From: JBAXRT01 sp037131065
GTDB lineage: Bacteria; Bacteroidota; Bacteroidia; Bacteroidales; FEN-979
Length of the DNA: 5,773 nt
Assembly (NCBI GenBank): GCA_037131065.1
Contig: JBAXRT010000158.1
Location: 1 to 5,773 of the forward strand
Direction of reading: 5' to 3'
The notes beneath the pieces are model-generated. The model searched no databases and was not told the DNA's origin. It was given only the letters and a program-made list of their open reading frames with translations. Of the stretch, positions 1 through 5,773 are shown piece by piece (the first letter of the stretch is position 1; the number at the start of each line of letters is the position of its first letter). A program made the translations under genes and the position numbers.

Positions 1-285
1 AAGCGTCACATCACCAAGGTCCGACAACAGGTAACAGAATCCTTTCCGATCTTCAGCCAGAATCTCAGGCACCGGCAATCCTTCAGAACGAAAGTGCTTC
101 GAAAAAGAGAGGAAAGCCTGGTTTTCCCGGTCATCCTCGTTGTATGCACCAACCACGGTCCCCTCGTTTCCGTATATCCTGAAATACTGACGGTAAGATC
201 CCGTTCCAAAGAGAGGTTCTGTTCTTTGCGGGGTCTTCCCCGACCAATTCTGATAAAGCCCGTTAACTTTCTGGATGCTGGTCAC
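1..285 (-). CDS. AmgK-like (COG3178) phosphotransferase, N-terminal 95 codons; 3' end cut by the window edge
   Basis: Read on the minus strand from GTG at 285-283, this frame stays open to the window edge. Residues 27-36 read GTGSYRQYFR, a nucleotide-binding-loop motif. Then come VVGAYN (44-49), a conserved EN pair (54-55), FSKHF (61-65), GLPVPEILAED (69-79) and LLSDLGDVTL (86-95). I recognise this spacing from the Bacteroidetes aminoglycoside-phosphotransferase-fold proteins related to AmgK, the N-acetylmuramate/GlcNAc anomeric kinase of cell-wall recycling. Family members often continue into a RapZ-like C-terminal domain, which would lie outside the window. The lysine common in the VAIK strand of kinases is not visible here. 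GTG is chosen because an in-frame TAG lies upstream (322-324) with no ATG between, and no in-frame ATG follows in the visible part. No clear Shine-Dalgarno is seen; a heptamer repeat occupies that place. The family call is fairly secure; the exact substrate is inference. Confidence 0.82.
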   Translation of the reverse strand, partial: MTSIQKVNGLYQNWSGKTPQRTEPLFGTGSYRQYFRIYGNEGTVVGAYNEDDRENQAFLSFSKHFRSEGLPVPEILAEDRKGFCYLLSDLGDVTL

Positions 286-288
286 TGA

Positions 289-320
289 ATAATGGATAAT
301 GGATAATTGATAATGGATAA
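289..320. repeat. Heptanucleotide tandem repeat, (ATAATGG) about 4.6 copies
   Basis: On the plus strand the units are ATAATGG (289-295), ATAATGG (296-302), ATAATTG (303-309, one substitution) and ATAATGG (310-316), followed by a partial ATAA (317-320). The array fills most of the 56-base gap between the helicase stop and the phosphotransferase GTG start. It ends three bases before that start codon, so it occupies the whole ribosome-binding region and possibly part of a promoter. It contains no inverted repeat strong enough to act as a terminator. A period of 7 means that gain or loss of a unit would change spacing upstream of the gene without touching its reading frame. Similar AT-rich heptamer arrays are, from memory, scattered between genes in Bacteroidetes and cyanobacteria; whether this one is functional is unknown. 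Confidence 0.85.
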
Positions 321-341
321 ACTATACAAATATCAAACTTT

Positions 342-3300
342 TTATTCACACCTCTCCAGCTTTACATGCGGCTCAAAATAAAGCAGGTACTTCTTCACAT
401 CCGTGAATCCCATCTCACGGAGTTGTTTCTCATAGATATCAAGCTGGATCCTGTATTTTTCATTTGTTTTACCGCTCTTATAATCTATTACTGTTGCCGT
501 TTTCCCATCCAGGATGACCCTGTCGGGCCTGAGCAGATTCCCGTCGGGAAGCAGGATCTCGGCTTCCGAACGGATCTCTCTGCCTGGCTCAAAGAAGGGG
601 CGGATCTCTGGATTTTCCATCAATTGTTTCACCATCTCCCGGATAGCCTCAACCATCTCCCTGCCAATCATTCCGCTGAGCTGCATCTCAGTTATGACCC
701 TGTCGGTCTCAGTATAATCACTGATCTTCGAGAGTACCGTATGCAACAGGTTTCCCCATCTGCGATTGCGCTCAGGATCCTGCACATCCCACATTTCCGG
801 GGCATGGGAACGGATGTAGATCTTATTCCTCCAGTCATCTGGAAAAACATCCGGCGTTTCACCTCCCGTCACTTCCGGTTCATCCTTCCTAGGCGGGAAT
901 GTTTCCCGCTTTCCGAACTCATAAACTTTCTTTTCCTCCGACCAGAGTTCCCTCTGCTTCAGAAAAGAGGCAAAAAAAGCCGGCAGGCTCCTCGGGCTAT
1001 CATCCGACTTCGGTGGACTCTCCGTCAGGATAAATAAACCTGATTCCGGCCTGGTCATGGCTACATAGAGAAGATTCAACATGTCCAGCAATGACTTCTG
1101 CTCCTCCTCCTGCCTTAAAGTTGCAAACTGGGTCTCATCCATCTCCTTACTTATCGGAAGGATCGCTGCCGTCAATCCGGGAACCTCCCTGTTCACCAAA
1201 TCAACCCACAGGTATCGCTTCGTGTTCTTCAGGCTCTCTGTGGCAAAGGGAAAGATCACAACAGGGAACTGGAGTCCTTTGGCCTTATGAATGGTCATGA
1301 TCTTTACGGCATCCATCCCCTCAGGAATGATCACCGACAGTTTTTCTTTTTGCTTTTCCCACCATTTCAGGAATTCTGAAGCTCCGGCAGGGTGTTTCAG
1401 CGCGTATTTAAGAACATTCTCAAGGAAAAATTCAAGATAGGGATCACTAACCCTGTTTAGCGAAAAGAGACGGATCAGCTCCTCGCAGAGGTCATAAAGC
1501 GGCAAGGCCCGGAGATACTCCGTCCGAAGATTGATGCCGTTCTCTGATAAGATCTTTAAGAAATTTTTACCCGTCTTGTCAGCCGAACCTGCCAGGGTCA
1601 TCAGTGAATGAAATCCTGTCTCACCCAGCCTGCCATTCCGAAAGAGCCAGGTCAGTATCTCAGCTGTAAGCACATTGCTCCCGGGCTCAAACAGAAATGT
1701 AATCAATGCCACAAGGAACCTCACTTTCATGGAATGGACGAGTAACAGGGACTCGGAGGAGATCACCGGAACTCCCTGACCCGCAAGGTAACGGGCAATC
1801 TCACTTGCGTTCCGGTTGGACCGGCAGAGAATTGCAAGATCACTTAACGAGAATCCGTCTGCATTACATGAAGAGATGATCTCATAGACCTTCTTTAAGT
1901 TGACCTCCCGTATGGTCTCTTCTCCATCCGGCCGTTCCAGGAATTCGATCCGTATATAGCCCTCACCCTTCGCCGGATCCGGCTCCTGGTCCAGTTTATC
2001 GTATACACGGGCCCTGACGGGATCAAGAAGTGGTGAAAGATGCTCAAAAAAAGCATTGTTGAAGTCCACCAGGTGTCTGCCTGACCGGTAATTTCTGTCG
2101 AGACGCCTCTCCTCATAATGAGTTTTGAAAACTTGCTCACGCTGTCTGACCACCGGATTTTCTTTACTGAACGGAAGGTCAGGCAGGTTGGCAAATTGCT
2201 CTACATCGCCATTACGCCAGCGGTAGATTGCCTGCTTGCCATCACCGACAACAAGGTTAAAATATCCGGCCGACAGGGCATTTTCAATCAGCGGAACAAA
2301 GTTCTGCCACTGAAGGGTAGAGGTATCCTGGAATTCATCGATCAGCAGGTGATGGTACTTCTCACCCACCCGCTCATAGATAAAGGGAACCGGCTCACCC
2401 AGTACGATCCTTGCAATCCGGGCATTGAACTCTGAGATGTGGATCAGGTTATTCTGTTTCTTAAACTCATCCAGGATCTTCCCGATCTCGTTAAGGACAG
2501 TCAGCGGATATATAGATCTTGTAAGCAGTTTCAGAAGGATATACTGTGGATAATCATCATCCAGCATCTTCTCAATTCTGTGATAGGCCTCTTCAAGGGT
2601 CTGGCTGACGGCAGAGATTCTATCCTTTTCACCAGCTGTGGCTTTTCCACTGTGCCATTTTCCCTCTGAAATGGTCTTTACGACAAAGGAATTTGGCCTG
2701 ATCTTATCGAACCTTCCTGAAGCGAGCCGTTCGAAATATTTTCCGATCCCTTTGTCTCCATTTGCAAAGGCACCATTCGGTATTTCATGGTGCCGGATCG
2801 TGCTGTTTGCCGCCCATGCAATCTCCCTGAGCTGTTTTTCAAAGGACTGGACCCGCGCAAACACAGACCTGGCAATTCTTGAAAAATTCTCAAGACTAAG
2901 ATTTCTCAGCTTTGGCAAATGCTCCAACGCCTGCTCATCCATGAGGTTCCGGGCAAAGTCGGTCAGTACTTTCCCGATGTCCCAGTCACGGTCTTCCTCC
3001 ATGCGGCTTTCAACAAAATGCTGCAGAAGAGCAGTAAGGCCGGGGTCATCTCCGATGCGGTCGAGAAGCAGGTCTACAGCGGTATTGAGCAAGTCATCGG
3101 TATCGAGTTCCACCGTAAAGTTTACAGGAAGTCCGAAATCATGGGCAAAGGTCCTGATTATCCTGTGTGAGAAACTGTCGATGGTCCCGATGGCAAAATC
3201 GGCATAATGGTGCAATATTTTTTTCAGGACCAGGGTTGACCGCCGGATGATCTCGTTTTCACCGAGCGTTGTCTCCTCCTCAAGGATACGCAGCAAATCG

Positions 3301-3518
3301 GCCGTTTTCCTGTCTTCAGGATTCTTATCGAATTCCGACAGTTTTTTAAGGTTCCCGAGAACCCGCTCCTTCATCTCATTCGCTGCCTTATTGGTAAAGG
3401 TGATGGCAAGGATATGACGAAAATCATCCGGCTCCCTGAGAATGATCTTCAGGTACTCCTTCACCAGGATAAAGGTCTTCCCGGAGCCGGCAGAAGAACG
3501 GTAAACAGTGAATGTCAC
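342..3518 (-). CDS. AddA/RecB-like UvrD-family helicase with C-terminal PD-(D/E)XK nuclease domain
   Basis: This is a cytoplasmic ATP-dependent DNA helicase-exonuclease of 1058 residues, expected to process double-strand ends for recombinational repair. All superfamily 1 motifs are present: Walker A SSAGSGKT (8-15), Ia TFTNKAANEMKERV (40-53), Ib GTIDSFSHR (111-119), II LLIDEFQDTS (391-400), III GDGKQAIYRWRNGD (425-438), IV LDRNYRSG (473-480), V MTIHKAKGLQFPVV (741-754) and VI LLYVAMTRP (816-824). A RecB-type nuclease domain follows: GNLLHTVL (922-929), E987, RPDR with D999, IDYKSG with D1012 and K1014, and QLDIY (1025-1029). The catalytic residues look intact. No four-cysteine iron-sulfur signature of AddB or AdnB is seen, so this is the AddA-like subunit; an AddB-like partner is not in the window. 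The start is GTG at 3518-3516; an in-frame TAA at 3524-3522 rules out anything longer. The start overlaps the stop of the upstream gene. Proteins of this phylum typically begin just before Walker A, as here. Confidence 0.95.
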   Translation of the reverse strand: MTFTVYRSSAGSGKTFILVKEYLKIILREPDDFRHILAITFTNKAANEMKERVLGNLKKLSEFDKNPEDRKTADLLRILEEETTLGENEIIRRSTLVLKKILHHYADFAIGTIDSFSHRIIRTFAHDFGLPVNFTVELDTDDLLNTAVDLLLDRIGDDPGLTALLQHFVESRMEEDRDWDIGKVLTDFARNLMDEQALEHLPKLRNLSLENFSRIARSVFARVQSFEKQLREIAWAANSTIRHHEIPNGAFANGDKGIGKYFERLASGRFDKIRPNSFVVKTISEGKWHSGKATAGEKDRISAVSQTLEEAYHRIEKMLDDDYPQYILLKLLTRSIYPLTVLNEIGKILDEFKKQNNLIHISEFNARIARIVLGEPVPFIYERVGEKYHHLLIDEFQDTSTLQWQNFVPLIENALSAGYFNLVVGDGKQAIYRWRNGDVEQFANLPDLPFSKENPVVRQREQVFKTHYEERRLDRNYRSGRHLVDFNNAFFEHLSPLLDPVRARVYDKLDQEPDPAKGEGYIRIEFLERPDGEETIREVNLKKVYEIISSCNADGFSLSDLAILCRSNRNASEIARYLAGQGVPVISSESLLLVHSMKVRFLVALITFLFEPGSNVLTAEILTWLFRNGRLGETGFHSLMTLAGSADKTGKNFLKILSENGINLRTEYLRALPLYDLCEELIRLFSLNRVSDPYLEFFLENVLKYALKHPAGASEFLKWWEKQKEKLSVIIPEGMDAVKIMTIHKAKGLQFPVVIFPFATESLKNTKRYLWVDLVNREVPGLTAAILPISKEMDETQFATLRQEEEQKSLLDMLNLLYVAMTRPESGLFILTESPPKSDDSPRSLPAFFASFLKQRELWSEEKKVYEFGKRETFPPRKDEPEVTGGETPDVFPDDWRNKIYIRSHAPEMWDVQDPERNRRWGNLLHTVLSKISDYTETDRVITEMQLSGMIGREMVEAIREMVKQLMENPEIRPFFEPGREIRSEAEILLPDGNLLRPDRVILDGKTATVIDYKSGKTNEKYRIQLDIYEKQLREMGFTDVKKYLLYFEPHVKLERCE
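3515..3518 (-). promoter_or_regulatory. GTGA stop-start overlap (translational coupling site)
   Basis: On the minus strand the four bases GTGA hold both the GTG start of the helicase gene and the TGA stop of the secreted-protein gene. A purine-rich AGGGAAG lies about 11 bases upstream, farther away than a normal Shine-Dalgarno. Terminating ribosomes reinitiating at the GTG are the likely way the helicase is translated. The overlap is seen directly; coupling is inferred. Confidence 0.75.
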
Positions 3519-4798
3519 TTTTTAACAAACTTCCCTGCAAAAGTCAGGTTGCCTTCAACAACCTTCAACATGTACATACCCGGTGCCAGTCCAGAAACAT
3601 CCACTGTGCAAAGGTTATTAATGCCGGGAATAAGCCTGGTAGTTTTTAACGTATTTCCCTGGAGGGTAAGAATAGTCAGATCGGCCTCCCTGACACTTTC
3701 CGGCAGCTGGAATGAAACAAATTTCTCTGCCGGGTTCGGGTGTACGAGCAGTCGTTCCACGGTTCTCTCATCCATCCCGGGATTTATAGCTGTAACTGTC
3801 TTGCTGGATGAAACGATGTTAAAAGCGGCATCGATACAAATGGCGATGAAAGTCACGGTTGAGTCGATCGTGACCGTTATCACCTTTCCGGTATCCATCA
3901 CATTCCAGATGACCTGGTATGGCGGTGTCCCTCCCTTGATCCTCGCTTTGATGTCCATCGTCGTTCCCTTTGCCACCGAGGTATCGGGACCGAGGTTCAT
4001 CGAAAGTGGTACGACTGGCATCCGCGGGATATCGCGATAAGTGGCTGAAATGATCGGGCCCTCTTCCGTTATGGTCAACAATGGGATCCCCTCGGTTTTT
4101 CCCATCCATTTATATTCCATGATCTCACGGTTGATCCCGATTCCGACACCCAGGGAATCGATAAATATGCTGTCGAACTGAAGGATCCTTGACTTTACCC
4201 TGAGTGTCTGAAACGATCCGTAAGGGGTGATCAGGGTACCCCACCCGTCGACTGTATTTGTACGGGTACGCTGACTGCCGTAATAAGCAATGGAAGGAAT
4301 GTTGAAAACGATGGATGACTCTGATGTCCAGGCATCGTTGTAAGTGAATGGAAGGCTGTAGTATTTGTCGGGTTTGTCATATTTCAGCGGAAGCGGTATC
4401 CCCTGCACGGTAACGGCAAATCCAAGGTCGTTGAACGCACTCGGAGTTTTGTTGTAAAAGTTGAAGGCATTGGTCATAGGAATTCCGGGGATCAGACCAC
4501 TTGTGCGCGGAGAGGCAAGATTTGTCTCAATGCCTGGGATAAAAAAGAACCAGTAAGCAGGGGGGGTTGCCGAAACTGCCACAAAAGAATCAATTTTCTG
4601 ATTAACGGGCTGAAGCATTCCGAAATTCCAGGTTGTATCCGCACCGGTCTTTTCGAAACCGTCGGGAATGTTAAGGGCCACACTTGCCCTAAGGGTATCG
4701 CCTTCTGCGGGCATGTCGTTGACATCGACAATGATCTGGGAAAAACCACTGATCGATGCAATTAGACAAATCATGCTTAAGTATAGAATCTTTTTCAT
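3515..4798 (-). CDS. Secreted protein with T9SS type A C-terminal sorting domain
   Basis: This 427-residue protein is predicted to cross the inner membrane by Sec and the outer membrane by the type IX system, ending up on the surface or released. Residues 1-21 are a signal peptide (MKK, hydrophobic core, cleavage after about GFSQ). Residues 22 to about 255 form a domain I cannot name, with DTTWNFG (54-60) near its start and the stretch VDGWGTLITPYGSFQTLRVK (183-202), a pattern I recall from other uncharacterised Bacteroidetes secreted proteins. Residues 262-338 resemble a PKD/SprB-type Ig domain, with GGTPPYQVIW (289-298). Residues 347-427 are the sorting domain: LLVHPNPAEKFVSF (350-363), LAPGMYMLKV (404-413) and the closing KFVKK. 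No catalytic motif was found, so a binding or structural role is possible. ATG at 4798 is chosen because the signal peptide begins there; the frame stays open to 4897 but that part would be a lysine/arginine-rich leader inside tamB. It starts 10 bases after the tamB stop. Confidence 0.9.
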   Translation of the reverse strand: MKKILYLSMICLIASISGFSQIIVDVNDMPAEGDTLRASVALNIPDGFEKTGADTTWNFGMLQPVNQKIDSFVAVSATPPAYWFFFIPGIETNLASPRTSGLIPGIPMTNAFNFYNKTPSAFNDLGFAVTVQGIPLPLKYDKPDKYYSLPFTYNDAWTSESSIVFNIPSIAYYGSQRTRTNTVDGWGTLITPYGSFQTLRVKSRILQFDSIFIDSLGVGIGINREIMEYKWMGKTEGIPLLTITEEGPIISATYRDIPRMPVVPLSMNLGPDTSVAKGTTMDIKARIKGGTPPYQVIWNVMDTGKVITVTIDSTVTFIAICIDAAFNIVSSSKTVTAINPGMDERTVERLLVHPNPAEKFVSFQLPESVREADLTILTLQGNTLKTTRLIPGINNLCTVDVSGLAPGMYMLKVVEGNLTFAGKFVKK

Positions 4799-4808
4799 AT
4801 GGTTATGT

Positions 4809-5773
4809 TTAAAGTTTTTCCTTTTCTTTCTCTCTTTTCTTTTTGGATGTAAAAAGATCTCTGAAATTCGAGAAATCCCTCTGGTATGTAACACCAACTC
4901 CCTGTGTATATGGTGAGTTATTGTTGAGAATGGTCAGCGTATTGGTCCGGTTATAAGCATGCACACGCCACCTCCGGTTTTTTGTCAGGATGTATTCAAT
5001 GTTGATATCACCGACAATTGTTGCTGATTGGCTGAATGAGGCGCTGTTGTATGAATTCATTCCGAATGTGCCGTCAATCAGCAGACGGTCGTTGAAAAGC
5101 TGTGTAGAAACTGCCACATCAAATTCCTGCTGTGTTGAGGATGATGGAGGCCGGTAGTTCACCCCTATGTTCACTTTTTGAGTGATCTGCGAAAGCCAGC
5201 TGTTGATCTGGTTGGTCACAAGGGCTACAGAGGTGGTACCCACGTCGACCGATCCTGCAGATGCAACAACAGGTTTGAACTGGTTCATCACCATCAGGTA
5301 GATGGTCTGCTCAGCCACAACCGTTGGATTATTTGTGTCAATAGCGCTGAATACGAGACTCTTGATCGACTCTTCCACGTTCGGAAGTGCGATTCCGAAC
5401 GACATGTCAGGGTTCATCAGTTTACCCCCAAGCCTGATGATACACTCAACGGGGATCCTGATCCCCTCCTCTTCAGGAATAACCGTGAGGCCTTTAAGAG
5501 GAGCCCGGGTCTTATATACGGCACTTACCGATATGTTGGCATCAGTCGGATCTCCTGTCCAGTAAATACGGCTTCCCTCCTTGATCGACATGGGCAGGCG
5601 AAGCAGGTTCTTGATCTGGAAAAGGAAGGATCCTTTTGTCAGAGTATAGGTTCCCGCCATATTGAAAGGTTTGGTCGGATCCATACCCATGAGGAGATTC
5701 CCATTCCCGGAAGCTCTCAGGTTCCCCATCTGGTCAGGAAGCGACACCTCCACTTCGGCATCCGGGTTGATGA
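4809..5773 (-). CDS. tamB: TamB-family translocation/assembly module protein, C-terminal 320 residues; 5' end beyond the window
   Basis: The frame is open from the right window edge to TAA at 4811-4809; the first full codon is at 5771. TamB proteins are very long beta-rich proteins anchored in the inner membrane that span the periplasm and serve outer-membrane assembly or lipid transport with an Omp85 partner. The visible part is the conserved C-terminal TamB (DUF490) domain. It opens with INPDAEV (fragment residues 1-7), then GNGNLLMGMDP (22-32), the signature YTLTKGSFLFQIKNL (42-56) and the block I63-A78, which contains EGSRIYWTGDP. Strongly amphipathic beta sequence follows, ending in YQRDFSNFRDLF and a highly charged tail KKKREKEKEKL. 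That ending resembles Bacteroidetes TamB proteins, whose last strands end in a DF-DLF motif. A GTG at 5753 lies within the domain and is not the start. The next gene begins 10 bases after the stop, so the two are probably co-transcribed. Most of the protein (likely over 1000 residues) is missing only because of the window edge. Confidence 0.92.
   Translation of the reverse strand, partial: INPDAEVEVSLPDQMGNLRASGNGNLLMGMDPTKPFNMAGTYTLTKGSFLFQIKNLLRLPMSIKEGSRIYWTGDPTDANISVSAVYKTRAPLKGLTVIPEEEGIRIPVECIIRLGGKLMNPDMSFGIALPNVEESIKSLVFSAIDTNNPTVVAEQTIYLMVMNQFKPVVASAGSVDVGTTSVALVTNQINSWLSQITQKVNIGVNYRPPSSSTQQEFDVAVSTQLFNDRLLIDGTFGMNSYNSASFSQSATIVGDINIEYILTKNRRWRVHAYNRTNTLTILNNNSPYTQGVGVTYQRDFSNFRDLFTSKKKREKEKEKL
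4815..4844 (-). other. 30-base homopurine tract in the coding strand at the tamB 3' end
   Basis: The minus strand is uninterrupted purine over 30 bases, encoding the tamB lysine/glutamate tail. It includes AAAAGGAAAAA at its downstream end, centred about 22 bases before the ATG of the secreted-protein gene. It may serve as a ribosome standby or weak Shine-Dalgarno region for that gene, which has no closer match in its 10-base leader. The composition is seen directly; the role is inferred. An imperfect mirror symmetry is also visible. Confidence 0.45.

Noticed and set aside
6..209. Minus-strand 67-codon frame at the left edge
   Set aside because: A different minus-strand frame over the same bases gives a coherent AmgK-like protein, so this one is an out-of-frame shadow.
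327..334. GATATTTG on the minus strand, near the Bacteroidetes -7 consensus TAnnTTTG
   Set aside because: One defined position mismatches and no TTG-type -33 element lies at the right distance upstream, so it is not supported as a promoter.
286..341. Possible terminator between the helicase and phosphotransferase genes
   Set aside because: No GC-rich inverted repeat followed by a T run is present on the transcribed strand; the gap is AT-rich tandem repeat only.
366..1037. Plus-strand open frame of 223 codons
   Set aside because: It lies wholly antisense to the nuclease and motif VI region of the helicase gene, where the minus-strand frame has clear conserved motifs. Its own translation shows no recognisable domain.
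2638..3207. Plus-strand open frame of 189 codons, serine/arginine rich
   Set aside because: It is a shadow of the helicase gene in the opposite strand; low-complexity composition and no motif.
3414..4040. Plus-strand open frame of 208 codons across the helicase/secreted-protein junction
   Set aside because: It is antisense to two well-supported genes and shows no domain or signal; the serine/threonine/valine-rich sequence is what the reverse of these genes would give.
4799..4897. Longer start for the secreted protein, adding 33 residues
   Set aside because: The extension would overlap tamB by about 90 bases and put a basic KRKERKKRK stretch before a clean signal peptide; ATG at 4798 explains the signal sequence and leaves a normal 10-base gap.

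Overview
The window comes from a Bacteroidetes (Bacteroidota) genome, probably an environmental or anaerobic member of the phylum. Three things point there: a secreted protein with a type IX secretion (T9SS) type A C-terminal sorting domain, a TamB of the Bacteroidetes type, and a single-chain AddA/RecB-like helicase-nuclease of the short form usual in this phylum. Shine-Dalgarno signals are weak, which also fits. No rRNA, tRNA, CRISPR array, transposase or phage gene was seen.

All four genes lie on the minus strand, so transcription runs from the right edge to the left. First (5773 to 4809) comes the C-terminal part of tamB, an envelope protein whose N-terminus lies outside the window. After a 10-base gap comes a 427-residue secreted protein (4798 to 3515) with a signal peptide, an N-terminal domain I cannot name, a PKD/SprB-like Ig domain and a T9SS sorting domain. 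Its TGA stop overlaps the GTG start of a 1058-residue UvrD/Rep-type helicase with a C-terminal PD-(D/E)XK nuclease domain (3518 to 342). After 56 bases, mostly a heptanucleotide tandem repeat, comes the first 95 codons (285 to 1) of a COG3178-type sugar kinase/phosphotransferase (AmgK-like). It starts at GTG and is cut off by the left window edge.

The tight spacing suggests one transcription unit: 10 bases, a 4-base overlap, then 56 bases with no hairpin terminator. The products work in different places: tamB in the periplasm and outer membrane, the T9SS protein at the cell surface, the helicase-nuclease on chromosomal DNA, and the phosphotransferase in cytosolic cell-wall sugar metabolism. 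This looks like a housekeeping-type operon rather than a dedicated system. I do not see a convincing new biological system here. The points most worth checking are the heptamer repeat directly before the phosphotransferase start, the overlap joining a surface protein to a DNA-repair enzyme, and the unnamed domain of the secreted protein.
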